From CAIODY01 sp046051225 (lineage in GTDB: Bacteria > Bacteroidota > Bacteroidia > Chitinophagales > CAIODY01), in contig JBJOOR010000015.1 of the NCBI GenBank assembly GCA_046051225.1, positions 39,379 through 103,378 on the forward strand: DNA of 64,000 bases, written 5' to 3'. Positions 15,879 through 24,636 of this stretch are shown here, piece after piece. Both the position numbers and the translations under genes were made by a program. Numbering within the stretch: the first letter of the stretch is position 1; every line of letters starts with the position of its first letter. Under the pieces are notes generated by a model. It was not told where the DNA came from. It saw nothing but the letters and a program-made list of their open reading frames with translations, and made no database searches.

Positions 15879-18029
15879 ATGAAACTTAAATTACTTATTG
15901 CAGCATTTGCTGTATTGTTATTTTCTAATGCCCGTGCCGATGAAGGTATGTGGATTCCGAGTTTGATTGGCAAAAATTACAATGCCATGAAACGTGCAGG
16001 ATTAAAACTTTCAGCCACTGATATTTACGATATCAATCATGCATCTACTAAAGATGCCATTGTATCGTTGGGTGGTTTTTGTACTGCCGAAATAGTGAGC
16101 AACGAAGGTTTATTATTTACCAATCATCACTGTGCTTTTAATGCCATTGCCGATCAATCATCAGCCGAAAATAATTATTTGGCTAATGGTTTTTGGGCTA
16201 CTGATAAATCGAAAGAATTAACTACAAAAGCCTATGCAGCTATTTTGCAGCAAATAGTAGATGTAACGCCTACTGTGTTAAAAGCTATTGCTGGTTTGCC
16301 CGAAGATAAAAGAAGAGCAGCTTTAAAAAACATGAGCGATTCATTAACCAAAGCATTTAAAAAAGAAAAATATGAAATGGTAACGATGGCAGAATTTTTT
16401 AGCGGCAACCAATATTTTATTTTTATTTATGATAAATATAATGATGTAAGATTAGTAGCAGCGCCACAAGAATCGATTGGCAAATTTGGTGGCGATACCG
16501 ATAACTGGATGTGGCCAAGACATACAGGCGATTTTAGTGTAATGCGTATTTATGCAGATAAAAATAATAAGCCTGCCGATTACTCGGTTGACAACAAACC
16601 ATTTACACCAAAAAAGTTTTTAAAAATTTCGATGAAAGGCATTCAAAATGGCGATTATGCTATGATTATGGGTTTCCCAGGTCGTACAAAACGTTATGAA
16701 TTTTCAAAAGGAATTGAACGATTGCAAGCTACAGATAATCCAATCCATATTAAATACTGGAAATTTATTACCGAAACTATGAAAGCTGATATGAGCAAAG
16801 ACATTAATGTTGATTTGAAATTGGCTGGCAGATATGCTCAATTAATGAATTACTATAAATATTCAATTGGGCAAAGCACACAATTAAATCGCTTACACAC
16901 CATTGAAAAATTAAAAGAAAACGAAAACAAATTAGCCGCTTGGATTAATGCTGATGAAGCTCGTAAAAAAGAATTTGGAACTTTATTGGCTGATGCCGAT
17001 AAACTTTATGCTGATTTTGTGCCGTATGAAAACTACCGTCATATTATTCGCTATGGTGTTAGCTCAATTCCTACATCAAGCGTAGGTATGGCTTTTTATA
17101 GCACTGTATATGCAGCCGCTACAGCTAAAGATGCTAAAACAGAAGATATTAAGAAAGCATTAAATCCACAAATGGTGGAAATGATGGAAGGCTATTTTAA
17201 AACTACCAATATTGCTACGGATAGAAAAAATATGCGTCAGTTATTAATGAATGCATACATGGATATTCCTGCATCGCAACGCAGCGAAGGCTTAACTGCA
17301 TTAGGCGGCAACGCTATGAAAATAGCTGATTTTGTAGATGATATTTTTAATACATCTATGTTTACTAACGAAGCTAAAGAAAAAGATTTCTTGAAAAATC
17401 CAACTACCGAAGCTATTGTAAATGATGCTTTAATGAAATTTATGGATGATTTTTATGGTCATTATAAAGCTACTATTTTTCCAAAATCTATGGCACAACA
17501 AAACAACGAAGTATTGCTAAAACGCACTTATGCAAAGGCTTTGTTGCAAATGAATGATGGTAAATTATTTTATCCTGATGCTAACAGCACCGAACGTATT
17601 ACCTATGGCAATGTGAAAGATTATAATGGAATGGATGCTGTGCATTATAAATATTATACCACAGCTACAGGTATTTTAGAAAAAGAAGACAGCACCAATG
17701 AAGAATTTCATATCACTAAAAAGCAACATGATATGTTGATGAAAAAAGATTATGGTAGATATGCTGATAAAAAAGATGGCGAATTGCATGTAGCTTTTTT
17801 AACTACAAATGATATTACAGGCGGTAACAGTGGTAGCCCCGTGATGGATGCTAATGGCAACCAAATAGGAATTGCATTTGATGGCAATTGGGAAGCTATG
17901 AGCGGCGATGTAGATTTTAGCGGCGACCAAAAACGTACAATATGTGTTGATGTGCGTTATGTGTTATGGTGTATTGATAAATACGCTGGCAATAGCAATT
18001 TGATAAAAGAATTGAGTATTGTAGAATAA
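15879..18029 (+). CDS. S46-family dipeptidyl-peptidase (DPP7-type)
   Basis: A 716-aa exported serine peptidase with a signal peptide cut near ARA-DEG (residue 20). The S46 fold is clear: catalytic His84 in TNHHC, the Asp-bearing block GGDTDNWMWPRHTGDF (204-219) and nucleophile Ser651 in GGNSGSP. Eighteen residues after the nucleophile the residue is Gly669 (FDGNW). In characterised S46 enzymes Gly here gives DPP7-like preference for hydrophobic P1, while Arg gives DPP11-like Asp/Glu preference, so a DPP7-type specificity is predicted. Such enzymes release dipeptides from peptides in the periplasm. It is monocistronic, with a strong terminator behind. Confidence 0.95.
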   Translation: MKLKLLIAAFAVLLFSNARADEGMWIPSLIGKNYNAMKRAGLKLSATDIYDINHASTKDAIVSLGGFCTAEIVSNEGLLFTNHHCAFNAIADQSSAENNYLANGFWATDKSKELTTKAYAAILQQIVDVTPTVLKAIAGLPEDKRRAALKNMSDSLTKAFKKEKYEMVTMAEFFSGNQYFIFIYDKYNDVRLVAAPQESIGKFGGDTDNWMWPRHTGDFSVMRIYADKNNKPADYSVDNKPFTPKKFLKISMKGIQNGDYAMIMGFPGRTKRYEFSKGIERLQATDNPIHIKYWKFITETMKADMSKDINVDLKLAGRYAQLMNYYKYSIGQSTQLNRLHTIEKLKENENKLAAWINADEARKKEFGTLLADADKLYADFVPYENYRHIIRYGVSSIPTSSVGMAFYSTVYAAATAKDAKTEDIKKALNPQMVEMMEGYFKTTNIATDRKNMRQLLMNAYMDIPASQRSEGLTALGGNAMKIADFVDDIFNTSMFTNEAKEKDFLKNPTTEAIVNDALMKFMDDFYGHYKATIFPKSMAQQNNEVLLKRTYAKALLQMNDGKLFYPDANSTERITYGNVKDYNGMDAVHYKYYTTATGILEKEDSTNEEFHITKKQHDMLMKKDYGRYADKKDGELHVAFLTTNDITGGNSGSPVMDANGNQIGIAFDGNWEAMSGDVDFSGDQKRTICVDVRYVLWCIDKYAGNSNLIKELSIVE

Positions 18030-18039
18030 AATTAAAAAA

Positions 18040-18070
18040 GGTTTGGCAAACTTTTAAAGTTTGCTAAACC
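18040..18070. other. strong hairpin after the S46 gene
   Basis: GGTTTGGCAAACTTT pairs with AAAGTTTGCTAAACC, allowing one G-U pair. It lies between the peptidase stop and the main terminator and may help transcript ending or stability. Confidence 0.5.
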
Positions 18071-18093
18071 TAATACGATTGAATTACAATTTA

Positions 18094-18129
18094 AAAAAGG
18101 CTGAATGTTGAAAAACATTCAGCCTTTTT
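18094..18129. terminator. bidirectional intrinsic terminator with GAAA loop
   Basis: AAAAAGGCTGAATGTT pairs perfectly (16 bp) with AACATTCAGCCTTTTT around a GAAA tetraloop, and A/T tracts flank both sides. It separates the converging S46 peptidase and corA genes. Confidence 0.9.
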
Positions 18130-18149
18130 AATTACAGAAAGTATAATAT

Positions 18150-19094
18150 TTAGAACCATTTTTTTCTGTAAAAATACCAGCTAATAACAGCGGAAATAAC
18201 AATAGAAATAAGAATGGTAACTGTAAATGCATGAGGAAAATCTTGCCCAGGTATTCGTACATTCATACCATAAAATCCAGCTACTAAGGCTGGCAACGAA
18301 AGAATAATGGTAATTGAAGTTAATCGCTTTAAGATTAAGTTCATGTTATTATTAATAATACTAGCAAAGGCATCCATAGTGCCACTTAATATATTAGCGT
18401 AAATATTTGCAGTTTCTAAAGCTTGACTACTATCTACCAATATATCTTCAATTACTTCTAATTCATCCTCATTAAATTTCAAGAAATTGGTTCGTTTCAG
18501 TTTTAAAAGCAATAGCTCATTTAAGCGAAGCGCTGTAACAAAGTAAACCAAGCTTTTTTGAATCGTCATGATATTTAAAAGCTCTTCATTTCTATTGCTA
18601 TTGTATAGCTCTTGTTCATAAATATTTCTTTTAATATTTAATTCCTTTAAATACTCCATATACATCAACACATTTTTTTCTAACAACATTAATACAAATT
18701 GAGTGTTACTTACTCGTGTTGCATTTTTTAAAAAATGATTAAAAAAAGAATTAGTGGCAGGATTTTGATAAGGCGAAATAGTAATTACATCATCACCCAC
18801 TAAAATAATACCTATTGGCACCGTAATGTGTATTGAATCAGTTTCATTGGTAGATTCTTCGTTGATGATAGGCGTTTTGATAACGATAAATTTTACACCA
18901 TCATCGGTTTCAAAACGTGGGCGTTCATCAATATCCATTGAATCGTTTAAAAAATCCATTGGAATTGCTAATCGTTCAGATAATTCCTTAAGCGAATCGG
19001 TATTAAATGGCGGATATATATTAATCCAGCAATCGTTTTCGTATTGCGGAATTTCTACAATTCTGTTGTTGATATATTTAAAATACTGAATCAT
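18150..19094 (-). CDS. corA: CorA-family magnesium transporter
   Basis: A 314-aa protein with a large N-terminal cytoplasmic domain, a long helix (~200-250) and two C-terminal membrane helices. The first of these ends in the pore signature Tyr-Gly-Met-Asn (FYGMNVRIPG), and the basic tail YRKKWF is typical. CorA pentamers import Mg2+ and sometimes other divalent ions. The ATG at 19094 is preferred over a TTG at 19112 because the latter overlaps the -7 box at 19110-19117. Confidence 0.92.
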   Translation of the reverse strand: MIQYFKYINNRIVEIPQYENDCWINIYPPFNTDSLKELSERLAIPMDFLNDSMDIDERPRFETDDGVKFIVIKTPIINEESTNETDSIHITVPIGIILVGDDVITISPYQNPATNSFFNHFLKNATRVSNTQFVLMLLEKNVLMYMEYLKELNIKRNIYEQELYNSNRNEELLNIMTIQKSLVYFVTALRLNELLLLKLKRTNFLKFNEDELEVIEDILVDSSQALETANIYANILSGTMDAFASIINNNMNLILKRLTSITIILSLPALVAGFYGMNVRIPGQDFPHAFTVTILISIVISAVISWYFYRKKWF

Positions 19095-19109
19095 TTTTTT
19101 TAAGCGCTG

Positions 19110-19117
19110 CAAATGTA
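19110..19117 (-). promoter_or_regulatory. -7 box of corA (TACATTTG)
   Basis: A perfect TAnnTTTG on the minus strand, 15 nt before the ATG at 19094. A well-spaced -33 element is not clear. Confidence 0.5.
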
Positions 19118-19213
19118 AAATCTAATTGCAGGTTTATTCTACAAATGCCAAAAAATAATTTTTAAATAATAATGAAAGTAGTTTTAAAGTTCAAATATTA
19201 AAGGATTGTTAAT

Positions 19214-19221
19214 TACATTTG
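19214..19221 (+). promoter_or_regulatory. -7 box of the export operon (TACATTTG)
   Basis: A perfect TAnnTTTG element lies 25 nt before the ATG at 19247 and is the likely start of the 19247-24622 operon. No good TTTG at -33 is seen. Confidence 0.5.
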
Positions 19222-19246
19222 CGTCCCTTTAAAAACGAATTCATTA

Positions 19247-20245
19247 ATGGATTATAAATCGGTAAACTTTCATCAAAATATTGATTTAAGTAAATATACT
19301 TTTTTGGTAACAGGCTGTGCAGGCTTCATTGGGTCGCATATAGCTCAATATTTATTAGAACATAATGCCAAATTGGTAAGAGGTTTAGATAATTATTTAA
19401 CAGGTCAGCGCAGCAATATTGAATTGCTAAATCAATATCCTAATTTCGAATTTATTGAAGCCGATATTTGTCAACTTTCAGATTGTCAGAAAGCTTGCGA
19501 AGGCGTTGATTATGTAACTCATCAAGCAGCATTGGGCTCGGTGCCACGAAGTATTAAAAATCCAATTCATTCGCATTTGGTAAACGCTGATGGTTTTTTA
19601 AACATGATTATTGCAGCCCGTGATGCTAATGTAAAACGATTTGTATTTGCATCTTCATCATCGGTTTATGGCGATTCGGCAGATTTACCAAAGATTGAAA
19701 GTAAGATTGGTAATCCGCTTTCGCCTTATGCCATTACTAAATATACCAATGAATTGTATGCAGGCGTTTTTGCCAAAAACTATGGTATGCAAACTATTGG
19801 ATTTAGATACTTTAATGTTTTTGGACCAAGGCAAGACCCTAACGGACAATATGCCGCTGTAATTCCTAAATTTATAAATAGTTTATTGGTTAATGAAAAC
19901 CCAGTAATTGATGGTGATGGTTTGCAAACACGTGATTTTACATTTGTAGAAAATGTGGTACAAATAAATATAAAAGCTATGCTTAGCGAACATGCCGAGT
20001 GTACTAATAAAATTTATAATGTAGCTGTAGGTGCTAATTTTTCGGTATTAGATATGTATCAAGAATTATTAACACTAACCGAAAGGCAATTTACACCATT
20101 GCATACCGAAACAAGAAGAGGTGATATTAGAAATTCGTTAGCCGATATTACATTGGCTAAAACATATTTGAATTACAATCCTGCTATTTCATTTAAAGAA
20201 GGATTAAAACGAACAGTAGAATATTTTAAAAACAAAACGAAGTAA
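19247..20245 (+). CDS. UDP-N-acetylglucosamine 4-epimerase-like SDR (WbpP type)
   Basis: A 332-aa extended SDR enzyme. The Rossmann motif is G23-C-A-G26-F-I-G29, the catalytic pair Tyr161/Lys165 lies in SPYAITKY, and SSSSVYGDS precedes it. RYFNVFGPRQDPNGQYAAVIP is characteristic of the WbpP/VipB group of UDP-GlcNAc(A) C4-epimerases. It probably makes a galacto-configured sugar nucleotide for the polysaccharide exported by the next gene, 12 nt downstream. The exact substrate is not settled by sequence. Confidence 0.85.
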   Translation: MDYKSVNFHQNIDLSKYTFLVTGCAGFIGSHIAQYLLEHNAKLVRGLDNYLTGQRSNIELLNQYPNFEFIEADICQLSDCQKACEGVDYVTHQAALGSVPRSIKNPIHSHLVNADGFLNMIIAARDANVKRFVFASSSSVYGDSADLPKIESKIGNPLSPYAITKYTNELYAGVFAKNYGMQTIGFRYFNVFGPRQDPNGQYAAVIPKFINSLLVNENPVIDGDGLQTRDFTFVENVVQINIKAMLSEHAECTNKIYNVAVGANFSVLDMYQELLTLTERQFTPLHTETRRGDIRNSLADITLAKTYLNYNPAISFKEGLKRTVEYFKNKTK

Positions 20246-20257
20246 AATAAAAGAGTA

Positions 20258-22663
20258 ATGAAAAGAATAGTAGTAGCTATCTTAATATTGGTATGCAGTA
20301 GTAAAGTGTTTTCACAAGGAATGGATGCATCATCTATTATGAATAATATGAGTTCTGACCAATTGCAGCAATTAAAAAATATGGCTGGGTCGTCTAATAT
20401 TTTAAATGGCAACAATAGTATAATGGGTGGCGGACTGAATGGTTCATCAAGCAGCAAACCTAGTATGGATAGAACTCAAATAACTGGCACCGATGCCGAT
20501 TCATTTAAATTGAGCCAACAACAACAAATGATGAATCAGCAAAACGCCGATAATCAATTAAACACTATTATCGATTATATTAAAAAATATGATTCGATAA
20601 AAAACATTAAAGTGCCTAAAAGCAAAATTTTTGGGCAAGATTATTTTACTAGCAATACGATTTCAATTTTTGATAAATCGCAAAATGGAAAAGCACCTGA
20701 TAATTATATATTAGATGATGGCGATGAATTAAATATATCATTGTGGGGCTATTCAGAATATAACGAAGTATTTAAAATTGATGCCGATGGATACATTCAA
20801 CCACAAAATATTGGACGAATATATTTAAAAGGCTTAAGCTTTAAAGATGGCAAAGATGTGATTACTAAAAAATTTGCTGGCGTATACGATTTAAAAAACT
20901 CTAAAATAGCTATTCGATTAAATTATTCACGAATAATTTCTGTACATATAGTTGGGCAGGTTAATAATCCTGGTACTTATTCACTACCAGCTTTAAACAG
21001 TGCATTTAATGCTTTAATTGCTGCTAAGGGCGTTGATTCATTGGGTACGGTAAGAACCATAAAGATAAAACGTGATGGTAAGATTATTAAAACATTAGAT
21101 TTATACAATTTCTTAATCAACTCGGCAAATAATGAAGATTATTATTTAAGAGATAATGATTACATTATTGTATCATCATATAACCAACGTGTGGTAGTAA
21201 CGGGCGAAGTAAAGCGCCCTATGACGTATGAAATGGTAGATAATGAATCATTAATTGATTTAATAAAATTTGCTGGTGGTTTAAAAGCTTCGGCTTATAC
21301 TAAAAACATAAGAGTAAAACATTATTTAAACAATAAAATGATGTTGGTAGATGTAAATTTTGATGAATTAGTAGCCAATAAAGCTGCTTTTAAATTAAGC
21401 GATGGCGATGAAGTTTTTGTAAGCAAAATTGATACTGAAATTGTAAATAAAGTAACCTTAAAAGGCGCTGTAAGAGTACCAAATGATTATGAAATTACCG
21501 AAATTACAAAAGTAGCTGATGTAATAAAAAGATCGGGTGGTATTTTATATTCATCGTATATTCCAAAAGCCTATATTGTAAGAACATCGAAAATAGATTT
21601 GAAAAAAAGTTATCTTAAATTTAATGTAGATTCGGTTTTAAATTTTCCTAATATTAAAACCAATTATTTATTAAAACCTTTAGATATAATAGAAGTATTT
21701 TCGAAACACCGCTTTGAAGATTCAATTAAAATTAAAATTAATGGTGCGGTTAGAATACCAGGGCTTTATACTTTTGGAGCTGGCTTTACTTTAAAAGATG
21801 CCTTATATTATGCTGGTGGGCTAAAGCCCGAAGCTGCTGGAAACAGAATAGAAATATCTAGAATTATTAATTTAGATGAGCTTAGCAAAAAAGATACACC
21901 ATCAAAAACTGCTATTAAAACGATTCAAATAAATACTGATTTAACGATTGACGAAACATCTGAAAATTTTGAATTGCAACCTTATGATGAAGTATTTGTA
22001 CGCCAAATTCCTGAATTTGAATATCAGCAAGATGTTTATTTATCGGGTGAAATAAAATATCCTGGCACATACTCATTGATTTCGAAGAATGAAAAATTAA
22101 TGGATGTAATTAAACGTGCTGGTGGTATGTTGCCTACTGCTTTTCATAAAGGTATTACATTAATTAGAGGCGAAAAAAAATTGGGCTTAGTGGTGGTTGA
22201 TATTGATAAGGCTATTCGCAGACCCAATTCTCAATTCAATTATTTATTAAGAAAGGGCGATAGTATAAGATTTGATAAAATTAATGAATTGGTAAGTGTG
22301 ATGGGCGAAGTACAATTTAATGGTATTGATTCTACTAAGCAAATAAATGTGCCATACTTTGCTGGAAAAAGGGCTGGATTTTATATTAAAAACTTTGTTG
22401 GTGGATTTAATACCAATGCTTTTAGAAGAAAAACAATAGTGGTAGATGCCAATGGAAGAATAAGAAGCACCCGAAAGTTATTGGGCGTTTATAATTATTA
22501 TCCAAGAGTAAATATGGGGTCGAAAATTATTGTTCCTAAAAAAATTGATACCAGCTTAAAGCCTGATGGAACACCAATTGATTGGAACAGAGTGATTGAA
22601 AATGCTACTGTAAAAGTAACTGCCATTCTTACTATTATTATATTAGCACAACGAATTAAATAA
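20258..22663 (+). CDS. Wza-like polysaccharide export protein with many SLBB domains
   Basis: An 801-aa protein with a signal peptide (cut near VFSQG, residue ~20), a Gln/Asn/Met-rich linker (25-115), a Poly_export domain (~130-215, LDDGDELNISLWGY) and at least five SLBB-type repeats with motifs like VHIVGQVNNPGTYSL, VVVTGEVKRPMTYEM and VYLSGEIKYPGTYSL. A hydrophobic C-terminal helix (ILTIIILAQ) may cross the outer membrane, as in Wza. It is about twice Wza length because of the extra SLBB units, a usual Bacteroidota form. No Wzc/Wzz co-polymerase is adjacent. Confidence 0.92.
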   Translation: MKRIVVAILILVCSSKVFSQGMDASSIMNNMSSDQLQQLKNMAGSSNILNGNNSIMGGGLNGSSSSKPSMDRTQITGTDADSFKLSQQQQMMNQQNADNQLNTIIDYIKKYDSIKNIKVPKSKIFGQDYFTSNTISIFDKSQNGKAPDNYILDDGDELNISLWGYSEYNEVFKIDADGYIQPQNIGRIYLKGLSFKDGKDVITKKFAGVYDLKNSKIAIRLNYSRIISVHIVGQVNNPGTYSLPALNSAFNALIAAKGVDSLGTVRTIKIKRDGKIIKTLDLYNFLINSANNEDYYLRDNDYIIVSSYNQRVVVTGEVKRPMTYEMVDNESLIDLIKFAGGLKASAYTKNIRVKHYLNNKMMLVDVNFDELVANKAAFKLSDGDEVFVSKIDTEIVNKVTLKGAVRVPNDYEITEITKVADVIKRSGGILYSSYIPKAYIVRTSKIDLKKSYLKFNVDSVLNFPNIKTNYLLKPLDIIEVFSKHRFEDSIKIKINGAVRIPGLYTFGAGFTLKDALYYAGGLKPEAAGNRIEISRIINLDELSKKDTPSKTAIKTIQINTDLTIDETSENFELQPYDEVFVRQIPEFEYQQDVYLSGEIKYPGTYSLISKNEKLMDVIKRAGGMLPTAFHKGITLIRGEKKLGLVVVDIDKAIRRPNSQFNYLLRKGDSIRFDKINELVSVMGEVQFNGIDSTKQINVPYFAGKRAGFYIKNFVGGFNTNAFRRKTIVVDANGRIRSTRKLLGVYNYYPRVNMGSKIIVPKKIDTSLKPDGTPIDWNRVIENATVKVTAILTIIILAQRIK

Positions 22664-22681
22664 TTTATTTAAACCATTGCA

Positions 22682-23236
22682 GTGAAAATAATTGAAACCC
22701 CTATTAAAGATTTGTTGGTTATTCAACCTCAAATATTTAATGATAATCGTGGCTATTTTTTTGAAAGCTTTAATCAGCAAAAGTTTAACTCGGCTACGGG
22801 CTTTGATATTAATTTTGTACAAGATAATCAAGCCTTTTCTACTTTTGGGGCTTTACGGGGTTTGCATTATCAATTAAATCCGTTTTCGCAAGCCAAATTG
22901 GTAAGTGTATTAAAAGGCAAAGTATTGGATGTAGCTGTTGATGTAAGAAAGCATTCGGCTACTTATGGCAAACATTTTAGTATTGAACTATCGGAAGAGA
23001 ACAAAACACAATTATTTGTGCCTCGTGGCTTTGCACATGGCTATGTGGTATTAAGCGATACGGCTCATTTCTTTTATAAATGCGATAATTTTTATAGTAA
23101 AGAAAACGAAGGTGGTATTGCCTTTAATGATGCTTCGTTGCAGATTGATTGGCAAATAGATTTATCTAAAGCCATTTTATCTGATAAAGATTTAGTGCTA
23201 CCTACCTTGGCTCATTCAAAAAATAATTTCGATTAA
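22682..23236 (+). CDS. rfbC: dTDP-4-dehydrorhamnose 3,5-epimerase
   Basis: A 184-aa cupin enzyme of normal RfbC length. It has the motifs DNRGYFFESFNQQKF, ALRGLHYQ with the catalytic His, KVLDVAVDVRKHS and FVPRGFAHGY. It makes dTDP-4-keto-L-rhamnose in dTDP-rhamnose synthesis. The other rfb genes (A, B, D) are not in the window. The start is GTG at 22682, 18 nt behind the export gene. It belongs to the 19.2-24.6 kb operon. Confidence 0.95.
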   Translation: MKIIETPIKDLLVIQPQIFNDNRGYFFESFNQQKFNSATGFDINFVQDNQAFSTFGALRGLHYQLNPFSQAKLVSVLKGKVLDVAVDVRKHSATYGKHFSIELSEENKTQLFVPRGFAHGYVVLSDTAHFFYKCDNFYSKENEGGIAFNDASLQIDWQIDLSKAILSDKDLVLPTLAHSKNNFD

Positions 23237-23240
23237 TATA

Positions 23241-24122
23241 ATGGCTTCTACAAAAGATTATTTTTCGCTTATCAAGTTTAGCCACACTGTATTTGCATTA
23301 CCCTTTGCTATTATTGGTTTTTGTATTGGTTTAAAAGATATAAACTTTGCCTTTGGCGCTTTGTTTTTACCCCTTGCAGCCAAGGTTTTGCTGTGTATGA
23401 TTGCTTCTAGAACGGCGGCTATGGCATTTAACCGATATATTGATAGGCAATTTGATGCCCTAAACCCCCGAACGGCTGTAAGAGAAATTCCTAGTGGTAT
23501 TATATCTGCCAATAATGCTTTATGGCTTACCATTGCATCATCTGTAGCATTAATTTGTACTACTTATGCTATTAATAAACTTTGTTTTTATTTATCGCCT
23601 ATTGCCTTGTTTGTTACTTTAGGATATAGTTATACCAAGCGTTTTACATGGCTTTGCCATCTTATATTGGGGGTAGGATTGGCTTTGGCACCTGTGGGGG
23701 CATATTTGGCAGTGGCTAATCAGTTTAGCTTGGTGCCTGTATTGTTTGGTATATTGGTAATATTTTGGGTTAGTGGGTTTGATATGCTGTATGCCTTGCA
23801 GGATGAAGATTTTGATAAGCAAAACAAACTTCATTCAATACCTGTAATGTTGGGGCGAACTAATACATTATGGCTTTCGCTTTTTTTTCATATTATTAGT
23901 ATTGCTTGTGCAATGTATGCTGGCATATTAATAGGGGGTGGGATATTTTATTGGATTGGCGCTACCTTATTTTCGGGGTTATTAATCTATCAACATGTTA
24001 TTCTTTCGCCTAAGGATATTAGCCGTATTAATTTAGCATTTGGTACACTAAATGGCATTTCGAGTATTATTTTTGCCATCTTCTTTTTAACCGATTTTTT
24101 ATTAAAAACATTTTTATCATGA
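23241..24122 (+). CDS. mqnP: UbiA-family prenyltransferase, MqnP-like
   Basis: A 293-aa protein with eight to nine membrane helices. The two metal/diphosphate-binding motifs are NRYIDRQFD (Asn64, Asp68, Asp72) and DEDFD (Asp188, Asp192). The sequence, including NPRTAVREIPSG and KLHSIPV, fits the 4-hydroxybenzoate-polyprenyltransferase-like subfamily that acts as MqnP in the futalosine route to menaquinone, which would suit this phylum. It follows rfbC by 4 nt and overlaps the next gene by 4 nt (ATGA), although its role differs from the glycan genes. Confidence 0.82.
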   Translation: MASTKDYFSLIKFSHTVFALPFAIIGFCIGLKDINFAFGALFLPLAAKVLLCMIASRTAAMAFNRYIDRQFDALNPRTAVREIPSGIISANNALWLTIASSVALICTTYAINKLCFYLSPIALFVTLGYSYTKRFTWLCHLILGVGLALAPVGAYLAVANQFSLVPVLFGILVIFWVSGFDMLYALQDEDFDKQNKLHSIPVMLGRTNTLWLSLFFHIISIACAMYAGILIGGGIFYWIGATLFSGLLIYQHVILSPKDISRINLAFGTLNGISSIIFAIFFLTDFLLKTFLS

Positions 24123-24622
24123 AACAGAGTATTATTTTTTTTATTGCTATTGCTTTTTTTGCATCTAGCTGCCAACAGGCTTCAACTACGAATGCTAAGG
24201 CAAAGGTAGATTCAACCCAAACAGATGCTAACCATTTTGGAGTTACATTTGATAATGCCACTTTTACACCTATTGTGGATGTGATGGAACAAATTAAAGC
24301 AGGCAAAGAGTTTAAGGGCGTAATGGAAGGTAGAATAATGGAAGTATGCCAAAAGGCTGGCTGTTGGGCTAATTTAGAATTGCCTGGTAAACAAAAATTA
24401 AAAGTAAAATTTAGAGATGCTAATGGAGAAGAGTTTGGTATTGATAAAAATGCTATTGGTAAAATAATTGATGTGCATGGTGTAGGGTATATGGATACTA
24501 TATCGGTGGCTATGCAAAAACATTATGCCGAAGATAATAATGATTCGAAAGAAATAATTGATGCCATTAAAGCGCCTAAAATATCGATGGTGTTTAAAGC
24601 CGATGGTGCTGTTTTGAAATAA
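24119..24622 (+). CDS. DUF4920 lipoprotein
   Basis: A 167-aa lipoprotein with lipobox ASSC (Cys18) and a DUF4920 domain (~50-160). That domain includes the paired cysteines in EVCQKAGCWANLEL, the segment LKVKFRDANGEEFGIDK and GKIIDVHGVGYMDTIS. The OB-like fold and Cys/His residues suggest metal or redox binding, but no function is proven. The start overlaps the mqnP stop (ATGA). It is the last gene of the operon before the accessory region, and all its aspartates use GAT, unlike the next gene. Confidence 0.85.
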   Translation: MKQSIIFFIAIAFFASSCQQASTTNAKAKVDSTQTDANHFGVTFDNATFTPIVDVMEQIKAGKEFKGVMEGRIMEVCQKAGCWANLELPGKQKLKVKFRDANGEEFGIDKNAIGKIIDVHGVGYMDTISVAMQKHYAEDNNDSKEIIDAIKAPKISMVFKADGAVLK

Positions 24623-24636
24623 TAAATCTCGTAGAC

